NCBI GenBank assembly: GCA_964644845.1
Contig: CAZXXS010000104.1
Coordinates: 1 to 17,438 of the forward strand
Length of the DNA: 17,438 nt
Origin: Geothermovivens sp964644845
Lineage (GTDB): Bacteria; Zhuqueibacterota; Zhuqueibacteria; Oleimicrobiales; Geothermoviventaceae
Direction: 5' to 3'
Shown: positions 1 through 6,881 of the stretch, piece after piece
Layout: each line of letters starts with the position of its first letter
How positions within the stretch are numbered: the stretch's first letter is position 1
Program-made: the position numbers and the translations under genes
Notes under the pieces: generated by a model
What the model saw: the letters and a program-made list of their open reading frames with translations, nothing else
Told to the model about the DNA's origin: nothing
Databases searched by the model: none

Positions 1-16
1 GCGCAAGACATCACAG

Positions 17-610
17 CTACTTGCTCTGGCTAATTTCCTCCGCAATCTTTTTCACCCCTTCACTCAACGCCTTTACCACTGCTTTGGGATTTCGCGAGGC
101 TGCGGGAATACGCTGGCTAAATCGCTTGTGCCACACAATCTCGCCAGCTCCGTTGCGAAGGAGCGTAAGATCCAAGGTGACCTGTCCGTACCACTGGTTC
201 CCTTCATCTATTTCGCAGAGCTCGATCACACGGCCCCGCAGACGAAGATCACCAGCAGTTGCTGCCGGGGCTACGTAGACTGCGCCAAAACGTCCCGAGC
301 CTCGCAGCACTTCCACCAGCGCGTGCGTTACCTGTTCGGCCGGATCCACGGCCCACTGGTGGTACGTGTAGAAGTCAACTGTGTAGGGCGAGGTTCGGTA
401 GACCAGGCGGGTGTCGGCGGCCAGTGGCTCTGCGGAAAACGGTTCCACCACGAGCACTGGGCCGTTGGAAGATGACGCCGGTCCGTTTCGAAGGGCCACG
501 TGGAGGGTGTAGAAATGTGTCCTGGGTGTGCTCGCGCAACCGAGTGCTGACACCAGCGCTGCGCAGACTGCGGTTTTCAAAAACACGGTTCTGAGCTTTC
601 CAGGTCTCAT
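17..610 (-). CDS. ABC-type transport auxiliary lipoprotein (PqiC/YmbA-like), last gene of the Mla-type operon
   Basis: 197 residues. A basic start and hydrophobic stretch (about residues 7-24) end in ALGC, giving a lipoprotein signal with Cys25 as the lipidated residue; the lipobox is slightly off consensus (Ala at -3, Leu at -2). The mature part has features of the ABC_trans_aux/DUF330 family: an early FYTL segment, VLVVEPF, a stretch around YRTSPYTVDFYTYHQWA, and a late GEIVWHKRFS strand. Family members such as PqiC work in the periplasm with MCE-domain transporters. The start ATG overlaps the stop of the MCE gene (607-610), so it is translationally coupled. It occupies the place that MlaC holds in Enterobacteria; no MlaC-like gene is in the window. 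Its membrane (probably outer, since Ala follows Cys) is inferred. Family assignment is fairly sure; substrate is unknown. Confidence 0.82.
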   Translation of the reverse strand: MRPGKLRTVFLKTAVCAALVSALGCASTPRTHFYTLHVALRNGPASSSNGPVLVVEPFSAEPLAADTRLVYRTSPYTVDFYTYHQWAVDPAEQVTHALVEVLRGSGRFGAVYVAPAATAGDLRLRGRVIELCEIDEGNQWYGQVTLDLTLLRNGAGEIVWHKRFSQRIPAASRNPKAVVKALSEGVKKIAEEISQSK

Positions 611-1509
611 GGTTCCGGGATCTCCCGAGGCTTGGGGGAAGATTTTCTGACCAAAAGCCAGGGCTTTTCGCGTAAGGTTCGACTAAGCACCTCGAGATTT
701 CGTGTGGAACGTTCCAGGTTCCGAACAATCTCGCCGGTGCTCGCCGAGTTTTGCTCCAGCAACCCGGTCATCTTGCCAGTTGTTTGTCCCAACTCTTGCA
801 CAAGGTTCTGGGTGGCGACAAGGGTCGAGTCCAGGTGCGCCAGGCTTGTGTGGAGGAGCGGTTTTTCATCGCTAAGCATCTGGTTAAGACTCCGCGTCGT
901 TTGCCTGAGCTCATTTGTCAGGGCCTCCAGGCTCCTCAACATCGAAGAGAACTGGTCGCGATTTTCCTCGATCACGTCTTTCACATCTGCCAGCATGGCC
1001 GCCAGACCATCGGGGTTTTGCTCATCTATCAGCCGGTTCACGCTCGTCAACAGGGTTTCGACTTGTTCCAGTAGATCGCCCATGCTTGCGGAAAGCTGTG
1101 AGAAGGTGGTGACGTCCAGGGAGGGAATATCGCCGCCAGGAGGGAGCAGCGGAGCATCCGGCGATCCCGGGCGGATTTCCACGTAAAACTCTCCCATCAA
1201 GCCGATGGAAGTTAGGTAGGCGCGGCTGTCCTGCTTGATGGGTGCGCTGGCATCCACCTCCAGATGCACTGTGATGCGTCGGTTGGCTGGGTTTGGAGGA
1301 AGAATGGCTGCCACACGACCGATTTGCAACCCACCCAGTCGGACGGGAGACCCAATTTCCAAACCGCCGACGTAGCTCAGGTGGGTTGTGTAAATGACGG
1401 TGTTCTTCTGACACTGAAGCCCGGATACCGCCACGAGAAGAGCCACAAGCATCACGAAACTTGCTGTCACCATCACACCGACTTTGACTTCCTGAACGCG
1501 GTAACTCAT
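607..1509 (-). CDS. mlaD: MlaD-like MCE-domain protein of the lipid ABC transporter
   Basis: 300 residues. One N-terminal membrane helix (about 11-30) anchors it in the inner membrane. A single MCE domain follows (about 40-117), with the typical GSPVRLGGLQIGRV segment at 53-66 and LTSIGLMGEFYVEI around 99-112. Residues about 130-285 are long, polar and helical with heptad-like leucines, resembling the extended C-terminal helices that form tubes or needles in MCE proteins. The tail (REKPWLLVRKSSP) is common in this family. It is the periplasmic lipid-binding hexamer subunit that joins MlaE. The gene starts one base after the mlaF stop and overlaps the lipoprotein gene by 4 bp. It is longer than E. 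coli MlaD (about 180 residues), closer to Mce-type proteins of other phyla. The symbol is by family; the lipid carried is unknown. Confidence 0.9.
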   Translation of the reverse strand: MSYRVQEVKVGVMVTASFVMLVALLVAVSGLQCQKNTVIYTTHLSYVGGLEIGSPVRLGGLQIGRVAAILPPNPANRRITVHLEVDASAPIKQDSRAYLTSIGLMGEFYVEIRPGSPDAPLLPPGGDIPSLDVTTFSQLSASMGDLLEQVETLLTSVNRLIDEQNPDGLAAMLADVKDVIEENRDQFSSMLRSLEALTNELRQTTRSLNQMLSDEKPLLHTSLAHLDSTLVATQNLVQELGQTTGKMTGLLEQNSASTGEIVRNLERSTRNLEVLSRTLREKPWLLVRKSSPKPREIPEP

Positions 1510-1510
1510 G

Positions 1511-2371
1511 CTAAGCCTCGCGTTGACCCGTTAATGTGCGGAGGTACGCGTCACGGTCCACAAGCTCCTGGCCGGGTTCGCGTTTCAAGAATTGCTGGAT
1601 GAAAGGATGCGGATTGGCGCGGATTTCGTCCGGTGTGCCCACGGCCAGAATGCGTCCGTCGTGCATCATGGCGATGCGATCGGCAATCAGAAAGACCGAG
1701 GCCATTTCGTGGGTCACCACAACCATCGTCATTCGAAAGGCCTGTTTGAGTTTGAGCAGTAGATGGTCGATCTCGGCTGCTACGATGGGATCAAGCCCGG
1801 CGGAGGGCTCGTCACAGAACAGAATCTCCGGATCCATGGCGATGGCACGGGCCAGGCCAGCTCGTTTCCGCATTCCACCGGAGAGCTGCGATGGCAGGAA
1901 ATCCTCGAAACCGGAAAGGCCAACCAGGTCCAGTTTCATGCGGACCATGATCTGGATGGTGGGTTCCTCGAGACGGGTATGTTCGCGTAGAGGGAGAGCC
2001 ACGTTCTCGCCGATGGTCATGGAGTTGAAGAGAGCAGCGCTCTGAAAGAGCATGCCGATTTTCTTCAGAACATCGACCTTTTCGTCCTCGCTAAGACGCG
2101 TGATGTCGTGGCCTTTGATCAGGATTTGACCTGATGTAGGGCGATTGAGCCCGATCATGTGTCGAAGTAAGGTGCTCTTACCACAACCAGACCGGCCCAG
2201 CACAGCCAGGGTTTCTCCCTCGTAAACGGTCAGGTTCACGCCGTCCAGAATACGCCGCCCGTCGTATTCGGTAACCAGATCGCGAACCTCAATCACTGGC
2301 TCTCGCAACCCAGAGGCTCCTGATCCAGATGCCGTAGCTGTGCTGGTTGAGGCTGTGGGCGTGTCGCTCAT
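1511..2371 (-). CDS. mlaF: MlaF-like ABC transporter ATPase
   Basis: 286 residues, cytoplasmic ATPase of the MCE transporter. All ABC motifs are intact: Walker A GRSGCGKST (59-67), Q-loop Gln110, signature LSGGMRKR (163-170), Walker B ILFCDE (183-188), D-loop SAGLD and switch His221. The LSGGM signature with following KR and the FQSAALFNSMTIGENV segment are typical of MlaF/Ttg2A rather than general importers. The first 21 residues are almost entirely Ser, Thr, Ala and Gly and precede the usual family start; the ATG is kept because it lies only 9 bp after the mlaE stop, although GTG at Val26 would fit the family length. No good ribosome site is visible, in line with coupling to mlaE. It should bind MlaE and, in E. 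coli, MlaB (a STAS protein). Confidence 0.95.
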   Translation of the reverse strand: MSDTPTASTSTATASGSGASGLREPVIEVRDLVTEYDGRRILDGVNLTVYEGETLAVLGRSGCGKSTLLRHMIGLNRPTSGQILIKGHDITRLSEDEKVDVLKKIGMLFQSAALFNSMTIGENVALPLREHTRLEEPTIQIMVRMKLDLVGLSGFEDFLPSQLSGGMRKRAGLARAIAMDPEILFCDEPSAGLDPIVAAEIDHLLLKLKQAFRMTMVVVTHEMASVFLIADRIAMMHDGRILAVGTPDEIRANPHPFIQQFLKREPGQELVDRDAYLRTLTGQREA

Positions 2372-2380
2372 GGGCGTCGG

Positions 2381-3175
2381 TCAGAATGTGGAGTAAAAGA
2401 GCATCGTGAAAAACATGTCCGAAGCGATGATCATGAAAATCGAGATCACAACAGAAGCGGTAGTTCGTTTGCCCACTCCCTCGGCGCCGCCCGCCACGGA
2501 AAAACCCTGGTAGCAACCAATTGTGGCAATCAGCAGCGCAAAAACACCGCTTTTCACTAAGCCCGTCACGATGTCCTTCAGCATGAGAGCGTTGGCCGTC
2601 TGATTGATGTAGCGGATCAAATCGATGTTCTCCCAAAACACGCCTACCAGCGTGCCGCCGGCAATGCTCACCACGTCGGCGATGACAGTAAGCGCGGGCA
2701 ACATGATGAGCATGGCCAGCAAGCGGGGAACCACCAGAAACTGGACGGGATTCAGGCCCATGGTCCGCAAGGCGTCGATCTCTTCGGAGACCTTCATCGT
2801 TCCGATCTCTGCGGCGATCGCCGAGCCGCTGCGGCCAGCGATGACGATGGCTGTGAGCATCGGCCCCAATTCCCGCGTTACGGACACCCCGACAAGATCG
2901 GCCATGTAAATGGTGACGCCGAAAGGTTTGAGCTGGTACGCAGACTGCATGGCCAGGATCAATCCTACGAAAAAAGCAATCAACGACGCGATGGGCACGG
3001 AGTCCACACCGATGCGAACCATCTGCTCCACCGTGCTACGCCAGCGTAGCTTTCGGCCACGCAGCGGGGCCACAAAAAGCCAGTAGAGAGCTTCTCCCAC
3101 AAGACGGCTGTAGCGGTCGATTTCCCACAGAACATTCCAGGTACTGCGACCGACCGCTGCAAGGAATGCTTTCAT
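2381..3175 (-). CDS. mlaE: MlaE-like permease of the lipid ABC transporter
   Basis: 264 residues, the usual MlaE length. An amphipathic N-terminal segment (about 1-45) is followed by about five hydrophobic membrane segments. The family core is clear: SVTRELGPMLTAI at about 98-110, AGRSGSA at 113-119 and EEIDALRTMG at 131-140, which form the conserved loop contacting the ATPase, then VVPRLLAM. It is the inner-membrane channel that passes lipid between the bilayer and the MCE ring. The start codon overlaps the stop of the STAS gene by four bases (3172-3175), so the STAS and permease proteins are made together. This tight STAS-permease junction is what links the partner-switch genes to transport. 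Confidence 0.95.
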   Translation of the reverse strand: MKAFLAAVGRSTWNVLWEIDRYSRLVGEALYWLFVAPLRGRKLRWRSTVEQMVRIGVDSVPIASLIAFFVGLILAMQSAYQLKPFGVTIYMADLVGVSVTRELGPMLTAIVIAGRSGSAIAAEIGTMKVSEEIDALRTMGLNPVQFLVVPRLLAMLIMLPALTVIADVVSIAGGTLVGVFWENIDLIRYINQTANALMLKDIVTGLVKSGVFALLIATIGCYQGFSVAGGAEGVGKRTTASVVISIFMIIASDMFFTMLFYSTF

Positions 3176-3528
3176 GCCCGCGTCACTTCTCCCGAAAGTG
3201 CTTCCTCAACACTGGGCAAAATCCGAAACACGCTGTCGAGCCGCGTGAGCTTGAAGACCTCCTGAACCATTTCACCGAGCCCACAAAGAACCAGCATGCC
3301 ACCGTTTTGCTCCAGCTTCTGCAAGCCTTCCACAAGGGTGGCGACACCTGAGCTGTCCATGTACAGAACCTTGCTCAGGTCCACCACGAGCTTGGCCGGT
3401 CGCTTTTCGGCTTCCGCAAGGACTGCGCGGCGAAGCTCTGGCGACGAGTAGAGATCCACTTCGCCTGCCACCTTCACCACTGGAATGCCGTCTGTTCGCT
3501 CTACTTCAATCTCAATCTTCGGGTTCAT
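3172..3528 (-). CDS. STAS-domain protein (anti-sigma-factor-antagonist or MlaB-like)
   Basis: 118 residues, a single STAS domain with beta-strand IPVVKVAGEVDLYSSPELR at about 15-33 and the phospho-acceptor loop VLYMDSSGVATLVEGL at about 54-69, followed by MLVLCG. Ser59/Ser60 of DSSG match the serine phosphorylated in SpoIIAA and RsbV. The start lies 17 bp inside the upstream kinase gene and the stop overlaps mlaE by 4 bp. Two roles are possible and not exclusive: an anti-anti-sigma protein bound by the neighbouring kinase, or the MlaB subunit, which in E. coli is a STAS protein bound to MlaF. Sequence alone favours a phosphorylatable SpoIIAA/RsbV type; position favours MlaB. No sigma factor gene is in the window. 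Confidence 0.92.
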   Translation of the reverse strand: MNPKIEIEVERTDGIPVVKVAGEVDLYSSPELRRAVLAEAEKRPAKLVVDLSKVLYMDSSGVATLVEGLQKLEQNGGMLVLCGLGEMVQEVFKLTRLDSVFRILPSVEEALSGEVTRA

Positions 3529-3961
3529 GCTGCCTGCTTTTTTTTCTGACCAGGATAAGGCGATTTCCGTCGGGTTCGCTTAAGTCGTACGTTACCTCGT
3601 CCATCAGGCTTCTGATGAGGTGAATGCCCAGCCCGCCGGGACGCACGTCGTCCAGGTCGCGTGGTTGCAGCTTGGCCGGGTCTACCTTCTCTCCCCGGTC
3701 CCGCAACTCCACGCGAATTTCATTTGCGAGCGTGCGGATCTTAACCCACACGGGCATGTCGGTGCGCCCTTTGTACGAATGACGAATGATGTTGGAGCAT
3801 GCCTCGTCGACTGCGAGCGTAACAGCCCGCAATTCTTTGGGATCCCAGCCTTGCATCTCAGCTGTTTCGCGCAGTACGGCGCGAACAACGGCCAGAAAAC
3901 GCGGGTTGCTCGGTACAACCAGCTCCACACTTTCAGAATCGATGTGATCGGGGAGCGCCAA
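3512..3961 (-). CDS. RsbW/SpoIIAB-like GHKL serine kinase (anti-sigma factor family)
   Basis: 149 residues, a HATPase_c_2 domain. The N-box is LAVDEACSNIIRHSY (49-63, with Glu53 and Asn57), the G1 box is LRDRGEKVDP (86-95) and the G2 region is RPGGLGIHLI (107-116). These are the motifs of RsbW-type kinases that phosphorylate STAS proteins on serine. The start is TTG; it is supported by an AGGAG six bases upstream and by the first beta-strand beginning soon after. The gene overlaps the STAS gene by 17 bp, as kinase and substrate pairs often do. By family it would phosphorylate the neighbouring STAS protein; whether it also holds a sigma factor cannot be seen here. Confidence 0.92.
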   Translation of the reverse strand: MALPDHIDSESVELVVPSNPRFLAVVRAVLRETAEMQGWDPKELRAVTLAVDEACSNIIRHSYKGRTDMPVWVKIRTLANEIRVELRDRGEKVDPAKLQPRDLDDVRPGGLGIHLIRSLMDEVTYDLSEPDGNRLILVRKKSRQHEPED

Positions 3962-4157
3962 AACTTGCTCCTGCTTCCGTCCGGCTCGGAAGGACGAACG
4001 TTCTCACTGAAAAAGAAGCGAGGTTGCGCCGTTAGGGGCAGACACAGGCGACCCCATTCGGCCGCAACTACAGTCGCTCTTGACGGTTACCACGTGGTCC
4101 GTTTCTGAGCTAACGCAAGGTAGCACTCGTGCTGACAAACTGGTTGCAAAGATTTAC
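3962..4157. other. Intergenic region between phosphatase and kinase genes, with two short palindromes
   Basis: 196 bp without a gene. It holds a perfect 10-bp palindrome ACCACGTGGT (4089-4098) and a second dyad AGCACTCGTGCT (4122-4133, 5-bp arms around 2 bases). Both lie upstream of the kinase-STAS-mla operon on the minus strand and could be operator sites or a weak hairpin. No convincing -35/-10 pair and no terminator with a T-run was seen, so read-through from the phosphatase gene is possible. Confidence 0.4.
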
Positions 4158-5444
4158 TCAACACCACTTCAGCACAACCAGTGTGATGTCGTCGGTTTGC
4201 TGAGACCCTTTGCGAAACTGCCCCAACAGAGACAGGATGTGATCGAGCAGGCGCTGCGGAGTGTCCCAAGTGCCTTCCAGCTCGCGGATGAGGCTGGGCA
4301 GAGTAAAAAGGCGTCGCTGAGGGTCTCGAGCTTCGGTTACCCCATCCGTCAAGAAGACCACGAGATCACCGTGGTTAAGCTGGATCTGTCCCGTTTTGTA
4401 CTCCACGTCAGTCCGCACACCCAGTGGGATGCCAACTGGCTCGCTGATGGTTTCCACCCGCCCACTGCCTTTGTGAAGACGCAGTAGCGGCAAATGCCCT
4501 GCGTTGGCGAAAGTGAATTCCCCTGTGGCGGCGTTCAGCACCGCGTAAACCAGAGTGACAAACATGCCGCGCTGGCTTCGTTCTACCAGTTGCTCGTTCA
4601 CGCGTTTCACCGTCAGATCGGGGGGCACGCCGGGTTTGGCGTGGAAGTGCAAGTCGCTGATGAGCCTGGCCATGAAGAGCGCTGCGGGAACGCCCTTGCC
4701 CGAGACATCTCCAACGACGATGCCGAGGCGGTCGTCGTCCAGATGGACGAAGTCGTAGAGATCGCCCCCGATGGCACGTGCCGGCTCGTAGTAAGCTGCC
4801 ACCTCGTAGCGATGGCGGGGGCAAACGGGCAAGTGCCGCGGTAGAAAACTTTCCTGAATGACCTTCGCGGCTTCCAGTTGTTGTTCCAGACGCTCGCGCT
4901 CCAGCATGGCCTTGTGCATGCGCGCGTTTTCGATGGCCATTGCCACACCGCGGCAGAAAGCGGTGAAGAGCGCTACATCGTCATCATCGAAGGGTTGGCC
5001 GTCCCTGCGGTTGATCACCTCTGCCACGCCGATGATGTTGTCCTTCATCTCAAGGGGGGCAGCCAGAATGCTTCGCGTGCGGAAGCCGGTCATTTGGTCC
5101 ACCTGTCCGAAAAAGCGCGGATCCTTGCTGACGTCCGGCACGTTGAGGGCTTTCCCCGTTTTCGCGACCCACCCGGCGATGCCCTGGCCGATCTCCAACG
5201 ACACTGTTTCTTTGACTTTGTCGCTAACTTGCCCCAGTGCCGACTGCACTTCGAGCCGGTTCGTTTCGGGATTGAGAAGCAAAACGGAGCTGGCTTCGGC
5301 GTTCATGACTTCCTGCGCCTTTTCCATCACCAACCGGAGTACTTCGTTCAGATCCAGCGAAGAGTTGATGATGGCACTCACCTCCACCAGGGTGGAAAGG
5401 TTCTGTGCCTTTTTCCGGAGTCTGGCCAGCTCGTCCTCGTGCAC
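4158..5444 (-). CDS. GAF-domain PP2C/SpoIIE-type serine phosphatase (RsbU-like)
   Basis: 428 residues from the preferred GTG start at 5444, which has GGGAG seven bases upstream. A TTG at 5549 in the same frame would add 35 residues, but it has no ribosome site and that stretch looks like promoter DNA. Residues about 1-20 form a short coiled coil, about 18-172 a GAF domain, about 180-200 a helical linker, and 215-427 the SpoIIE/PP2C phosphatase. Metal-binding acids are present: Asp228 (GGDLYD), Asp246 (GDVSGKG), Asp367 (TDGVTEA) and Asp418/419 (QTDDIT). By family it removes phosphate from a STAS protein when the GAF domain senses a ligand or partner; the GAF ligand is unknown. It lies 196 bp upstream of the kinase and STAS genes on the same strand, completing a phosphatase-kinase-STAS triad. 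Confidence 0.93.
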   Translation of the reverse strand: MHEDELARLRKKAQNLSTLVEVSAIINSSLDLNEVLRLVMEKAQEVMNAEASSVLLLNPETNRLEVQSALGQVSDKVKETVSLEIGQGIAGWVAKTGKALNVPDVSKDPRFFGQVDQMTGFRTRSILAAPLEMKDNIIGVAEVINRRDGQPFDDDDVALFTAFCRGVAMAIENARMHKAMLERERLEQQLEAAKVIQESFLPRHLPVCPRHRYEVAAYYEPARAIGGDLYDFVHLDDDRLGIVVGDVSGKGVPAALFMARLISDLHFHAKPGVPPDLTVKRVNEQLVERSQRGMFVTLVYAVLNAATGEFTFANAGHLPLLRLHKGSGRVETISEPVGIPLGVRTDVEYKTGQIQLNHGDLVVFLTDGVTEARDPQRRLFTLPSLIRELEGTWDTPQRLLDHILSLLGQFRKGSQQTDDITLVVLKWC

Positions 5445-5534
5445 GACGTCACTCCCGCGCTTGCCTTCGGAAACAATCAATTCTGTGAAATTGGCGCTCC
5501 AAACGAAACCCCCTTCGTTCAAACTTGCGCTGTT

Positions 5535-5565
5535 AGAATATGGCAACAAGCGATTGAAAAATCAA
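5535..5565 (-). promoter_or_regulatory. Possible promoter for the GAF-SpoIIE phosphatase gene
   Basis: On the minus strand this AT-rich patch reads TTGATT, 19 bases, then TATTCT, ending about 90 bases before the preferred GTG start. The spacing is longer than the optimum of 17. It is the most AT-rich stretch near the gene and supports the shorter start. This is inference from sequence alone. Confidence 0.3.
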
Positions 5566-6240
5566 GAAAAAAGGTGTCGGGAATTGCACGCTCATTCCAA
5601 AGCAAATTGGGCCTCGATCGAAAGTCCGCCCCCGGCGATTGGGGATGACCGCGGGCAAGCGCAAAGCGCCCAAATGCTTCACCACGCAAGTTGCTGTGCA
5701 GCGAACCAGGAGTTCATACCTGCAGTGACGGTACCTTGCTGGCACAAATCTTCACCGTCTAAGGGGACTTCTCCAAAACCGAATGGGGGAGGTTCCATTC
5801 TCTTCTGTCAAGACCTGGGCCGCTGAGAAAAAGGCGGCGGTTTTGGCTGCCCGAGAGCACTCTGAGGTCCCAAACGTGGCTGGACGGATTGTCGCTGCAC
5901 GCACCTTGGCTCAGGTGCGAATCCTTTTGCGCGTGATTTCTTCGCCAAATGCCCCCGTTTGTTGGCGGATACACTTTCGCGCTGCTCGTAGAATGGTTGC
6001 GAACGGCTTTGGAACCGGGTGCCTGGGTTGTGATCGGTGCGGGTTGGCCCGTGGCTGCACCATGGGAAGCCAGGTTGTACTTGGAACCTGGAATCCTGTG
6101 TTCGCCCTCGAACCGTCTTCGGAACACGGTTCACGGGCTCAGTGAGAGCGCAGGGAGCGTGCGCTTGGTTCTTTCTCGTCTGCCTCCGGAGGGGCTGGCC
6201 GACTTCGCATTCGCTTATTCAGCGCGGCTCGCGGGGCATG
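5566..6240. other. Gene-free region, upstream half of the spacer between sensor kinase and phosphatase
   Basis: No reading frame here resembles a known protein, and open frames on both strands are short, rich in Arg, Pro, Cys and Trp, and lack ribosome sites. One clear hairpin is GAACCGT (6110-6116) with ACGGTTC (6126-6132), a 7-bp stem around nine bases. Nothing else recognisable was seen. Confidence 0.4.
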
Positions 6241-6881
6241 AGCCCGGTTGCTGAGACCGGCAGCTTGCCTCGGTGGGAAAGATGGCGTAAGAAAGCGTTT
6301 CCGCGTGGTGGGTGCTCCTGGGTGGTCCGACGGAGACGAACCTTTGCGAGTCAGGTCGCTGGTAGGCTAAGCAGAAACGCCGCGTGTTCCCTTCTCAACA
6401 GGGTTGGGAGGACAAGGCCGAAGGGGGGCGGAACGAGACGGAGCCAGGTTGCTTGATCCTGACTGTACGGCAGCGTTAGCGCACAAGGACAGCTGATCGA
6501 GCTCGAACCGGTCTGGAGGGCGGCTTAGGGACAGCGGAAGCCTTTTGACTGCAGGTAGCCGGCTCGACGTGGGAGTGGCGTTGACCAAGCCGATCCGGAC
6601 TACACGGAGCCGGGTGAGGTGAACCAAAAGGCAGCTGAGGCCGAGACGAAACGTCCGATTCCCGGCCGGGACCAGGGAGAGCTCGTAGCCAGGCAGCGTA
6701 CGCGGTGGGATCGAAATTCGTGGGCCTCCGAAGCGGAAGACCGCGAGGGAAAACTGCTGGCGTGGGCGGGCCTGGTTACCCGCTCGGCACGGGCTGGACG
6801 GCTCGTCTTTGCTCCAGAGGGAGAGCCGGGTGGACGGTGTGACGGGTTGCTACCCCCAATGGTGATGTGTTGGTCTTCCCG
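6241..6881. other. Gene-free, purine-rich region downstream of the sensor kinase
   Basis: The plus strand is visibly rich in G and A runs over about 600 bases, with no convincing gene on either strand. One possible long stem joins CCGGCTC (6559-6565) and GAGCCGG (6607-6613). I looked for the RNase P, tmRNA and group II intron signatures and did not find them. It may be a structured RNA, a decayed gene or simple spacer; function unknown. Confidence 0.35.

Noticed and set aside
17..5444. Classical stress-sigma operon (rsb-sigB type)
   Set aside because: No sigma factor gene is in the window; the kinase and STAS genes are instead coupled to the transporter genes.
4858..5826. 322-codon plus-strand open frame antisense to the phosphatase gene
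   Set aside because: Serine/arginine-rich composition typical of an antisense frame; the phosphatase on the other strand has all its motifs.
5783..6456. Overlapping plus-strand frames of 101-139 codons
   Set aside because: No ribosome sites, compositions rich in Trp, Arg and Cys, no recognisable motifs, and several frames open at once.
6241..6881. RNase P RNA, tmRNA or group II intron domain V in the purine-rich region
   Set aside because: The conserved GAGGAAAGTCC-type element of RNase P, the tmRNA ends and the domain V core were not found.
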